Below are positions 10,062-21,571 of a DNA stretch of 64,000 nt, piece by piece. Location: positions 186,001-250,000 of the forward strand of contig NW_026912151.1 of NCBI RefSeq assembly GCF_963662255.1. Reading direction: 5' to 3'. Made by a program: the position numbers and the translations under genes. This DNA comes from Cinclus cinclus. Its lineage: Eukaryota > Chordata > Aves > Passeriformes > Cinclidae. Position 1 is the stretch's first letter. Every line of letters starts with the position of its first letter. The notes below the pieces were generated by a model. That model had not been told where the DNA came from. It made no database searches and was given only the letters and a program-made list of their open reading frames with translations.

Positions 10062-13000
10062 CCAAACTCAAGAGCCCACTTGGCAGATGTCATTTTGTAG
10101 GGCGCGTTTGGGCCTCCGATGGCAGCCAGGTTTGGAGGAGGGGGCAGCTTTGTTCTGGGAGAAATCCTCGTCCTTATGGAATTTTTGTAGGCACAAGCCC
10201 AGGACGGGCCGCAGGCAAGTTGGCTTTGAAAGGAGGCACTTTTCCGCAAGAAGCCAAACTCAAGAGCCCACTTGGCAGGTGTCATTTTGTAGGGCGCGTT
10301 TGGGCCTCCGATGGCAGTCAGGTTTGGAGGAGGGGGCAGCTTTGGTCTGGGAGAAATCCTCGTCCTTATGGAATTTTTGTCGGCAAAAGCCCTGCATGGG
10401 CCGCAGGCAAGTTGACTCCGAAAGGAGGCACTTTTCCCCAGGAAGCCAAACTCAAGAGCCCACTTGGCAGATGTCCGTTTGTAGGGCGCGTTTGGGCCTC
10501 CGATGGCAGCCAGGTTTGGAGGAGGGGGCAGCTTTGTTCTGGGAGAAATCCTCGTCCTTCTGGAATTTTTGTACTCAAAAGCTCAGGACGGGCCGCAGGC
10601 AAGTTAGGCAAGTTGGCTCCGAAAGGAGGCACTTTTCCCCAAGAAGCCAAACTCAAGAGCCCACTTGGCAGATGTCATTTTGTAGGGCGCGTTTGGGCCT
10701 CTGATGGCAGCCAGGTTTGGAGGAGGGGGCAGCTTTGGTCTGGGAGAAATCCTCGTCCTTATGGAATTTTTGTAGTCTAAAGCCCAGCACGGGCCGCAGG
10801 CTAGTTAGGCAAGTTGGCTTTGAAAGGAGGCACTTTCCCCCAAGAAGCCAAACTCAAGAGCCCACTTGGCAGGTGTCATTTTGTAGGGCGCGTTTGGGCC
10901 TCCGATGGCAGCCAGGTTTGGAGGAGGGGGCAGCTTTGGTCTGGGAGAAATCCTCGTCCTTATGGAATTTTTGTAGTCTAAAGCCCAGCACGGGCCGCAG
11001 GCAAGTTGGCTTTGAAAGGAGGCACTTCCACCCAAGAAGCCAAACTCAAGAGCCCACTTGGCAGGTGTCATTTTGTAGGGCACGTTTGGGCCTCCGATGG
11101 CAGCCAGGTTTGGAGGAGGGGGCAGCTTTGGTCTGGGAGAAATCCTCGTCCTTCTGGAATTTTTGTAGGCAAAAGCCCTGCATGGGCCGCAGGCAAGTTG
11201 ACTCCGAAAGGAGGCAATTTTCCCCAGGAAGCCAAACTCAAGAACCCTCAATGCAGGTGTCATTTTGTGGGGCGCGTTTGGGCCTCCGATGGCAGCCAGG
11301 TTTGGAGGAGGGGGCAGCTTTGGTCTGGGAGAAATCCTCGTCCTTATGGAATTTTTGTAGGCAAAAGCCCAGCACGGGCCGCAGGCTAGTTAGGCAAGTT
11401 GGCTTTGAAAGGAGGCACTTTCCCCCAAGAAGCCAAACTCAAGAGCCCACTTGGCAGATGTCATTTTGTAGGGCGCGTTTGGGCCTCCGATGGCAGCCAG
11501 GTTTGGAGGAGGGGGCAGCTTTGGTCTGGGAGAAATCCTCGTCCTTCTGGAATTTTTGTAGGCAAAAGCCCAGGACGGGCCGCAGGCAAGTTGGCTTTGA
11601 AAGGAGGCACTTCCACCCAAGAAGCCAAACTCAAGAGCCCACTTGGCAGGTGTCATTTTGTAGGGCGCGTTTGGGCCTCCGATGGCAGCCAGGTTTGGAG
11701 GAGGGGGCAGCTTTGGTCTGGGAGAAATCCTCGTCCTTCTGGAATTTTTGTAGGCAAAAGCCCTGCATGGGCCGCCGGCAAGTTAACTCCGAAAGGAGGC
11801 ACTTTTCCCCAAGAAGCCAAACTCAAGAGCCCACTTGGCAGATGTCATTTTGTAGGGCGCGTTTGGGCCTCCGATGGCAGCCAGGTTTGGAGGAGGGGGC
11901 AGCTTTGTTCTGGGAGAAATCCTCGTCCTTATGGTATTTTTGTAGCACAAGCCCAGGACGGGCCGCAGGCAAGTTGGCTTTGAAAGGAGGCACTTTCCCC
12001 CAAGAAGCCAAACTCAAGAGCCCACTTGGCAGGTGTCATTTTGTAGGGCGCGTTTGGGCCTCCGATGGCAGCCAGGTTTGGAGGAGGGGGCAGCTTTGGT
12101 CTGGGAGAAATCCTCGTCCTCATGGAATTTTTGTAGGCAAAAGCCCTGCATGGGCCGCAGGCAAGTTGACTCCGAAAGGAGGCACTTTTCCCCAGGAAGC
12201 CAAACTCAAGAGCCCACTTGGCAGGTGTCATTTTGTAGGGCGCGTTTGGGCCTCCGATGGCAGCCAGGTTTGGAGGAGGGGGCAGCTTTGGTCTGGGAGA
12301 AATCCTCGTCCTTCTGGAATTTTTGGAGGCAAAAGCCCAGGACGGGCCGCAGGCAAGTTAGGCAAGTTGGCTCCGAAAGGAGGCACTTTTCCCCAAGAAG
12401 CCAAACTCAAGAACCCACAATGCAGATGTCCTTTTGTAGGGCGCGTTTGGGCCTCCGATGGCAGCCAGGTATGGAGGAGGGGGCAGCTTTGGTCTGGGAG
12501 AAATCCTCGTCCTTCTGGAATTTTTGGAGGCAAAAGCCCAGGACGGGCCGCAGGCAAGTTAGGCATTTTGGCTCCGAAAGGAGGCACTTTTCCCCAAGAA
12601 CCCAAACTCAAGAGCCCACTTGGCAAATGTCATTTTGTAGGGCGCGTTTGGGCCTCCGATGGCAGCCAGGTTTGGAGGAGGGGGCAGCTTTGTTCTGGGA
12701 GAAATCCTCGTCCTTATGGAATTTTTGTAGGCACAAGCCCAGGACCGGCCGCAGGCAAGTTGGCTTTGAAAGGAGGCACTTTCCCCCAAGAAGCCAAACT
12801 CAAGAGCCCACTTAGCAGGTGTCATTTTGTAGGGCGCGTTTGGGCCTCTGATGGCAGTCAGGTTTGGAGGAGGGGGCAGCTTTGTTCTGGGAGAAATCCT
12901 CGTCCTTATGGAATTTTTGTAGTCTAAAGCCCAGCACGGGCCGCAGGCTAGTTAGGCAAGTTGGCTTTGAAAGGAGGCACTTTTCCGCAAGAAGCCAAAC

Positions 13001-15062
13001 TCAAGAGCCCACTTGGCAGATGTCATTTTGTAGGGCGCGTTTGGGCCTCTGATGGCAGCCAGGTTTGGAGGAGGGGGCAGCTTTGGTCTGGGAGAAATCC
13101 TCGTCCTTATGGAATTTTTGTAGTCTAAAGCCCAGCACGGGCCGCAGGATAGTTAGGCAAGTTGGCTTTGAAAGGAGGCACTTTTCCCCAAGAAGCCAAA
13201 CTCAAGAGCCCACTTGGCAGATGTCATTTTGTAGGGCGCGTTTGGGCCTCCGATGGCAGCCAGGTTTGGAGGAGGGGGCAGCTTTGGTCTGGGAGAAATC
13301 CTCGTCCTTCTGGAATTTTTGTAGGCAAAAGCCCAGGACGGGCCGCAGGCAAGTTGGCTTTGAAAGGAGGCACTTCCACCCAAGAAGCCAAACTCAAGAG
13401 CCCACTTGGCAGGTGTAATTTTGTAGGGCACGTTTGGGCCTCCGATGGCAGCCAGGTTTGGAGGAGGGGGCAGCTTTGGTCTGGGAGAAATCCTCGTCCT
13501 TATGGAATTTTTGGAGGCAAAAGCCCAGGACGGGCCGCAGGCAAGTTAGGCAAGTTGGCTCCGAAAGGAGGCACTTTTCCCCAAGAAGCCAAACTCAAGA
13601 GCCCACTTGGCAGATGTCATTTTGTGGGGCGCGTTTGGGCCTCTGATGGCAGCCAGGTTTGGAGGAGGGGGCAGCTTTGGTCTGGGAGAAATCCTCGTCC
13701 TTATGGAATTTTTGTCGGCAAAAGCCCTGCATGGGCCGCCGGCAAGTTAACTCCGAAAGGAGGCACTTTTCCGCAAGAAGCCAAACTCAAGAGCCCACTT
13801 GGCAGATGTCATTTTGTAGGGCGCGTTTGGGCCTCCGATGGCAGCCAGGTTTGGAGGAGGGGGCAGCTTTGTTCTGGGAGAAATCCTCGTCCTTATGGAA
13901 TTTTTGTAGGCACAAGCCCAGGACGGGCCGCAGGCAAGTTGGCTTTGAAAGGAGGCACTTTCCCCCAAGAAGCCAAACTCAAGAGCCCACTTGGCAGATG
14001 TCATTTTGTAGGGCGCGTTTGGGCCTCCGATGGCAGCCAGGTTTGGAGGAGGGGGCAGCTTTGGTCTGGGAGAAATCCTCGTCCTTATGGAATTTTTGTC
14101 GGCAAAAGCCCTGCATGGGCCGCAGGCAAGTTGACTCCGAAAGGAGGCACTTTTCCCCAGGAAGCCAAACTCAAGAGCCCACTTGGCAGATGTCATTTTG
14201 TAGGGCGCGTTTGGGCCTCCGATGGCAGCCAGGTTTGGAGGAGGGGGCAGCTTTGGTCTGGGAGGAATCCTCGTCCTTATGGAATTTTTGTAGCAAAAGC
14301 CCGGGATTGGACGCAGGCAAGTTGGTTTTGAAAGGAGTCACTTTTCCCCAAGAAGCCAAACTCAAGAGCCCACTTGGCAGGTGTCATTTTGTAGGGCACG
14401 TTTGGGCCTCCGATGGCAGCCAGGTTTGGAGGAGGGGGCAGCTTTGGTCTGGGAGAAATCCTCGTCCTTATGGAATTTTTGTAGGCAAAAGCCCAGGACG
14501 GGCCGCAGGCAAGTTAGGCAAGTTGGCTCCGAAAGGAGGCACTTTTCCCCAAGAAGCCAAACTCAAGAACCCTCAATGCAGATGTCATTTTGTGGGGCAC
14601 GTTCGGGCCTCTGATGGCAGCCAGGTTTGGAGGAGGGGGCAGCTTTGGTCTGGGAGAAATCCTCGTCCTTATGGAATTTTTGTAGTCTAAAGCCCAGCAC
14701 GGGCCGCAGGCTAGTTAGGCAAGTTGGCTTTGAAAGGAGGCACTTTTCCGCAAGAAGCCAAACTCAAGAGCCCACTTGGCAAATGTCATTTTGTAGGGCG
14801 CGTTTGGGCCTCCGATGGCAGCCAGGTTTGGAGGAGGGGGCAGCTTTGGTCTGGGAGAAATCCTCGTCCTTCTGGAATTTTTGTAGGCAAAAGCCCTGCA
14901 TGGGCCGCAGGCAAGTTGACTCCGAAAGGAGGCACTTTTCCCCAGGAAGCCAAACTCAAGAACCCTCAACGCAGGTGTCATTTTGTGGGGCGCGTTTGGG
15001 CCTCCGATGGCAGCCAGGTTTGGAGGAGGGGGCAGCTTTGGTCTGGGAGAAATCCTCGTCCT
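10062..15062 (+). repeat. Domain 1 higher-order block, copy 2 (about 5.0 kb)
   Basis: Follows copy 1 almost directly and has the same monomer order, with about 1.2 kb and one further 192-bp monomer missing. It also has a private 191-bp unit near 11.94 kb (GTAGCACAAG for GTAGGCACAAG). The direct succession of a longer and a shorter version fits unequal exchange followed by internal deletion, though the direction of change cannot be decided here. Confidence 0.75.
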
Positions 15063-16452
15063 TATGGAATTTTTGGAGGCAAAAGCCCAGGACAGGCCGC
15101 AGGCAAGTTAGGCAAGTTGGCTCCGAAAGGAGGCACTTTTCCCCAAGAAGCCAAACTCCAGAACCCTCAATGCAGATGTCATTTTGTGGGGCGCGTTTGG
15201 GCCTCCGATGGCAGCCAGGTTTGGAGGAGGGGGCAGCTTTGGTCTGGGAGAAATCCTCGTCCTTATGGAATTTTTGTAGTCTAAAGCCCAGCACGGGCCG
15301 CAGGCTAGTTAGGCAAGTTGGCTTTGAAAGGAGGCACTTTCCCCCAAGAAGCCAAACTCAAGAGCCCACTTGGCAGATGTCATTTTGTAGGGCGCGTTTG
15401 GGCCTCCGATGGCAGCCAGGTTTGGAGGAGGGGGCAGCTTTGGTCTGGGAGAAATCCTCGTCCTTCTGGAATTTTTGTAGGCAAAAGCCCAGGACGGGCC
15501 GCAGGCAAGTTGGCTTTGAAAGGAGGCACTTTTCCGCAAGAAGCCAAACTCAAGAGCCCACTTGGCAGATGTCATTTTGTAGGGCGCGTTTGGGCCTCCG
15601 ATGGCAGCCAGGTTTGGAGGAGGGGGCAGCTTTGGTCTGGGAGAAATCCTCGTCCTTCTGGAATTTTTGGAGGCAAAAGCCCAGCACGGGCCGCAGGCAA
15701 GTTAGGCATTTTGGCTCCGAATGCCGGCACTTTTCCCCAGGAAGCCAAACTCAAGAGCCCACTTGGCAGATGTCATTTTGTAGGGCGCGTTTGGGCCTCC
15801 GATGGCAGCCAGGTTTGGAGGAGGGGGCAGCTTTGGTCTGGGAGAAATCCTCGTCCTTATGGAATTTTTGTAGTCTAAAGCCCAGCACGGGCCGCAGGCA
15901 AGTTAGGCAAGTTGGCTCCGAAAGGAGGCACTTTTCCCCAAGAAGCCAAACTCAAGAGCCCACTTGGCAGATGTCATTTTGTAGGGCGCGTTTGGGCCTC
16001 TGATGGCAGCCAGGTTTGGAGGAGGGGGCAGCTTTGGTCTGGGAGAAATCCTCGTCCTTATGGAATTTTTGTAGTCTAAAGCCCAGCACGGGCCGCAGGC
16101 TAGTTTGGCACGTTGGCTTTGAAAGGAGGCACTTTCCCCCAAGAAGCCAAACTCAAGAGCCCACTTGGCAGATGTCATTTTGTAGGGCGCGTTTGGGCCT
16201 CCGATGGCAGCCAGGTTTGGAGGAGGGGGCAGCTTTGTTCTGGGAGAAATCCTCGTCCTTATGGAATTTTTGTAGGCACAAGCCCAGGACGGGCCGCAGG
16301 CAAGTTGGCTTTGAAAGGAGGCACTTTCACCCAAGAAGCCAAACTCAAGAGCCCACTTGGCAGGTGTCATTTTGTAGGGCGCGTTTGGGCCTCCGATGGC
16401 AGCCAGGTTTGGAGGAGGGGGCAGCTTTGGTCTGGGAGAAATCCTCGTCCTT
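14902..16452 (+). repeat. 1.55-kb block, first copy of the 2933-bp duplication
   Basis: Matches 17835-19385 at a spacing of 2933 bp, and from 14993 also matches 2466-3925 at 12527 bp. It contains the rare AGGCATTTTGGCTCCGAATG unit near 15.7 kb, which anchors the comparison. Private differences from the second copy include GCACGTTGG for GCAAGTTGG near 16.1 kb and ATGCCGGC for ATGCAGGC near 15.72 kb. Confidence 0.8.
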
Positions 16453-17834
16453 CTGGAATTTTTGTAGGCAAAAGCCCAGGACGGGCCGCAGGCAAGTTGG
16501 CTTTGAAAGGAGGCACTTCCACCCAAGAAGCCAAACTCAAGAGCCCACTTGGCAGGTGTAATTTTGTAGGGCACGTTTGGGCCTCTGATGGCAGCCAGGT
16601 TTGGAGGTGGGGGCAGCTTTGGTCTGGGAGAAATCCTCGTCCTTCTGGAATTTTTGTAGGCAAAAGCCCTGCATGGGCCGCAGGCAAGTTGACTCCGAAA
16701 GGAGGCACTTTTCCCCAGGAAGCCAAACTCAAGAACCCTCAATGCAGGTGTCATTTTGTGGGGCGCGTTTGGGCCTCCGATGGCAGCCAGGTTTGGAGGA
16801 GGGGGCAGCTTTGGTCTGGGAGAAATCCTCGTCCTTCTGGAATTTTTGGAGGCAAAAGCCCAGGACGGGCCGCAGGCAAGTTAGGCAAGTTGGCTCCGAA
16901 AGGAGGCACTTTTCCCCAAGAAGCCAAACTCAAGAGCCCACTTGGCAGATGTCATTTTGTGGGGCGCGTTTGGGCCTCTGATGGCAGCCAGGTTTGGAGG
17001 AGGGGGCAGCTTTGGTCTGGGAGAAATCCTCGTCCTTATGGAATTTTTGTCGGCAAAAGCCCTGCATGGGCCGCCGGCAAGTTAACTCCGAAAGGAGGCA
17101 CTTTTCCGCAAGAAGCCAAACTCAAGAGCCCACTTGGCAGATGTCATTTTGTAGGGCGCGTTTGGGCCTCCGATGGCAGCCAGGTTTGGAGGAGGGGGCA
17201 GCTTTGTTCTGGGAGAAATCCTCGTCCTTATGGAATTTTTGTAGGCACAAGCCCAGGACGGGCCGCAGGCAAGTTGGCTTTGAAAGGAGGCACTTTCCCC
17301 CAAGAAGCCAAACTCAAGAGCCCACTTGGCAGATGTCATTTTGTAGGGCGCGTTTGGGCCTCCGATGGCAGCCAGGTTTGGAGGAGGGGGCAGCTTTGGT
17401 CTGGGAGAAATCCTCGTCCTTATGGAATTTTTGTCGGCAAAAGCCCTGCATGGGCCGCAGGCAAGTTGACTCCGAAAGGAGGCACTTTTCCCCAGGAAGC
17501 CAAACTCAAGAGCCCACTTGGCAGATGTCATTTTGTAGGGCGCGTTTGGGCCTCCGATGGCAGCCAGGTTTGGAGGAGGGGGCAGCTTTGGTCTGGGAGG
17601 AATCCTCGTCCTTATGGAATTTTTGTAGCAAAAGCCCGGGATTGGACGCAGGCAAGTTGGTTTTGAAAGGAGTCACTTTTCCCCAAGAAGCCAAACTCAA
17701 GAGCCCACTTGGCAGGTGTCATTTTGTAGGGCACGTTTGGGCCTCCGATGGCAGCCAGGTTTGGAGGAGGGGGCAGCTTTGGTCTGGGAGAAATCCTCGT
17801 CCTTCTGGAATTTTTGTAGGCAAAAGCCCAGGAC

Positions 17835-19385
17835 GGGCCGCAGGCAAGTTGACTCCGAAAGGAGGCACTTTTCCCCAGGAAGCCAAACTCAAGAACCCTC
17901 AACGCAGGTGTCATTTTGTGGGGCGCGTTTGGGCCTCCGATGGCAGCCAGGTTTGGAGGAGGGGGCAGCTTTGGTCTGGGAGAAATCCTCGTCCTTATGG
18001 AATTTTTGGAGGCAAAAGCCCAGGACAGGCCGCAGGCAAGTTAGGCAAGTTGGCTCCGAAAGGAGGCACTTTTCCCCAAGAAGCCAAACTCCAGAACCCT
18101 CAATGCAGATGTCATTTTGTGGGGCGCGTTTGGGCCTCCGATGGCAGCCAGGTTTGGAGGAGGGGGCAGCTTTGGTCTGGGAGAAATCCTCGTCCTTATG
18201 GAATTTTTGTAGTCTAAAGCCCAGCACGGGCCGCAGGCTAGTTAGGCAAGTTGGCTTTGAAAGGAGGCACTTTCCCCCAAGAAGCCAAACTCAAGAGCCC
18301 ACTTGGCAGATGTCATTTTGTAGGGCGCGTTTGGGCCTCCGATGGCAGCCAGGTTTGGAGGAGGGGGCAGCTTTGGTCTGGGAGAAATCCTCGTCCTTCT
18401 GGAATTTTTGTAGGCAAAAGCCCAGGACGGGCCGCAGGCAAGTTGGCTTTGAAAGGAGGCACTTTTCCGCAAGAAGCCAAACTCAAGAGCCCACTTGGCA
18501 GATGTCATTTTGTAGGGCGCGTTTGGGCCTCCGATGGCAGCCAGGTTTGGAGGAGGGGGCAGCTTTGGTCTGGGAGAAATCCTCGTCCTTCTGGAATTTT
18601 TGGAGGCAAAAGCCCAGCACGGGCCGCAGGCAAGTTAGGCATTTTGGCTCCGAATGCAGGCACTTTTCCCCAGGAAGCCAAACTCAAGAGCCCACTTGGC
18701 AGATGTCATTTTGTAGGGCGCGTTTGGGCCTCCGATGGCAGCCAGGTTTGGAGGAGGGGGCAGCTTTGGTCTGGGAGAAATCCTCGTCCTTATGGAATTT
18801 TTGTAGTCTAAAGCCCAGCACGGGCCGCAGGCAAGTTAGGCAAGTTGGCTCCGAAAGGAGGCACTTTTCCCCAAGAAGCCAAACTCAAGAGCCCACTTGG
18901 CAGATGTCATTTTGTAGGGCGCGTTTGGGCCTCTGATGGCAGCCAGGTTTGGAGGAGGGGGCAGCTTTGGTCTGGGAGAAATCCTCGTCCTTATGGAATT
19001 TTTGTAGTCTAAAGCCCAGCACGGGCCGCAGGCTAGTTTGGCAAGTTGGCTTTGAAAGGAGGCACTTTCCCCCAAGAAGCCAAACTCAAGAGCCCACTTG
19101 GCAGATGTCATTTTGTAGGGCGCGTTTGGGCCTCCGATGGCAGCCAGGTTTGGAGGAGGGGGCAGCTTTGTTCTGGGAGAAATCCTCGTCCTTATGGAAT
19201 TTTTGTAGGCAAAAGCCCAGGACGGGCCGCAGGCAAGTTGGCTTTGAAAGGAGGCACTTTCACCCAAGAAGCCAAACTCAAGAGCCCACTTGGCAGGTGT
19301 CATTTTGTAGGGCGCGTTTGGGCCTCCGATGGCAGTCAGGTTTGGAGGAGGGGGCAGCTTTGGTCTGGGAGAAATCCTCGTCCTT
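17835..19385 (+). repeat. 1.55-kb block, second copy of the 2933-bp duplication
   Basis: Second copy of 14902-16452. Between the two lies about 1.4 kb (16.45-17.83 kb) that matches 8.0-9.4 kb and about 13.2-14.6 kb instead. The local order is therefore block X, block Y, block X. Confidence 0.8.
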
Positions 19386-21571
19386 ATGGAATTTTTGTCG
19401 GCAAAATCCCTGCATGGGCCGCAGGCAAGTTGACTCCGAAAGGAGGCACTTTTCCCCAGGAAGCCAAACTCAAGAGCCCACTTGGCAGATGTCCGTTTGT
19501 AGGGCGCGTTTGGGCCTCCGATGGCAGCCAGGTTTGGAGGAGGGGGCAGCTTTGTTCTGGGAGAAATCCTCGTCCTTCTGGAATTTTTGTACTCAAAAGC
19601 TCAGGACGGGCCGCAGGCAAGTTAGGCAAGTTGGCTCCGAAAGGAGGCACTTTTCCCCAAGAAGCCAAACTCAAGAGCCCACTTGGCAGATGTCATTTTG
19701 TAGGGCGCGTTTGGGCCTCTGATGGCAGCCAGGTTTGGAGGAGGGGGCAGCTTTGGTCTGGGAGAAATCCTCGTCCTTATGGAATTTTTGTAGTCTAAAG
19801 CCCAGCACGGGCCGCAGGCTAGTTAGGCAAGTTGGCTTTGAAAGGAGGCACTTTCCCCCAAGAAGCCAAACTCAAGAGCCCACTTGGCAGGTGTCATTTT
19901 GTAGGGCGCGTTTGGGCCTCCGATGGCAGCCAGGTTTGGAGGAGGGGGCAGCTTTGGTCTGGGAGAAATCCTCGTCCTTATGGAATTTTTGTAGTCTAAA
20001 GCCCAGCACGGGCCGCAGGCAAGTTGGCTTTGAAAGGAGGCACTTCCACCCAAGAAGCCAAACCCAAGAGCCCACTTGGCAGGTGTCATTTTGTAGGGCA
20101 CGTTTGGGCCTCCGATGGCAGCCAGGTTTGGAGGAGGGGGCAGCTTTGGTCTGGGAGAAATCCTCGTCCTTCTGGAATTTTTGTAGGCAAAAGCCCTGCA
20201 TGGGCCGCAGGCAAGTTGACTCCGAAAGGAGGCAATTTTCCCCAGGAAGCCAAACTCAAGAACCCTCAATGCAGGTGTCATTTTGTGGGGCGCGTTTGGG
20301 CCTCCGATGGCAGCCAGGTTTGGAGGAGGGGGCAGCTTTGGTCTGGGAGAAATCCTCGTCCTTATGGAATTTTTGTAGTCTAAAGCCCAGCACGGGCCGC
20401 AGGCTAGTTAGGCAAGTTGGCTTTGAAAGGAGGCACTTTCCCCCAAGAAGCCAAACTCAAGAGCCCACTTGGCAGATGTCATTTTGTAGGGCGCGTTTGG
20501 GCCTCCGATGGCAGCCAGGTTTGGAGGAGGGGGCAGCTTTGGTCTGGGAGAAATCCTCGTCCTTCTGGAATTTTTGTAGGCAAAAGCCCAGGACGGGCCG
20601 CAGGCAAGTTGGCTTTGAAAGGAGGCACTTCCACCCAAGAAGCCAAACTCAAGAGCCCACTTGGCAGGTGTCATTTTGTAGGGCGCGTTTGGGCCTCCGA
20701 TGGCAGCCAGGTTTGGAGGAGGGGGCAGCTTTGGTCTGGGAGAAATCCTCGTCCTTATGGAATTTTTGTAGGCAAAAGCCCTGCATGGGCCGCCGGCAAG
20801 TTAACTCCGAAAGGAGGCACTTTTCCCCAAGAAGCCAAACTCAAGAGCCCACTTGGCAGATGTCATTTTGTAGGGCGCGTTTGGGCCTCCGATGGCAGCC
20901 AGGTTTGGAGGAGGGGGCAGCTTTGTTCTGGGAGAAATCCTCGTCCTTATGGAATTTTTGTAGCACAAGCCCAGGACGGGCCGCAGGCAAGTTGGCTTTG
21001 AAAGGAGGCACTTTCCCCCAAGAAGCCAAACTCAAGAGCCCACTTGGCAGGTGTCATTTTGTAGGGCGCGTTTGGGCCTCCGATGGCAGCCAGGTTTGGA
21101 GGAGGGGGCAGCTTTGGTCTGGGAGAAATCCTCGTCCTCATGGAATTTTTGTCGGCAAAAGCCCTGCATGGGCCGCAGGCAAGTTGACTCCGAAAGGAGG
21201 CACTTTTCCCCAGGAAGCCAAACTCAAGAACCCTCAATGCAGGTGTCATTTTGTGGGGCGCGTTTGGGCCTCCGATGGCAGCCAGGTTTGGAGGAGGGGG
21301 CAGCTTTGGTCTGGGAGAAATCCTCGTCCTTCTGGAATTTTTGGAGGCAAAAGCCCAGGACGGGCCGCAGGCAAGTTAGGCAAGTTCGCTCCGAAAGGAG
21401 GCACTTTTCCCCAAGAAGCCAAACTCCAGAACTCTCAATGCAGATGTCATTTTGTGGGGCGCGTTTGGGCCTCCGATGGCAGCCAGGTTTGGAGGAGGGG
21501 GCAGCTTTGGTCTGGGAGAAATCCTCGTCCTTATGGAATTTTTGTAGTCTAAAGCCCAGCACGGGCCGCAG
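17926..21571 (+). repeat. 3.65-kb block, copy 2
   Basis: Second member of the pair with 2466-6112. Its left 1.4 kb is also part of the closer 2933-bp duplication with 14902-16452, so the same monomer series appears three times in domain 1 (about 2.5, 15.0 and 17.9 kb). Confidence 0.8.

Noticed and set aside
10717..12927. 736-codon open reading frame as a repetitive protein gene
   Set aside because: The same DNA is open in another plus frame and in minus frames, the product is only a translation of the satellite, and the frame starts and stops wherever a variant happens to make or remove ATG or stop. There is no promoter, intron structure or recognisable domain.
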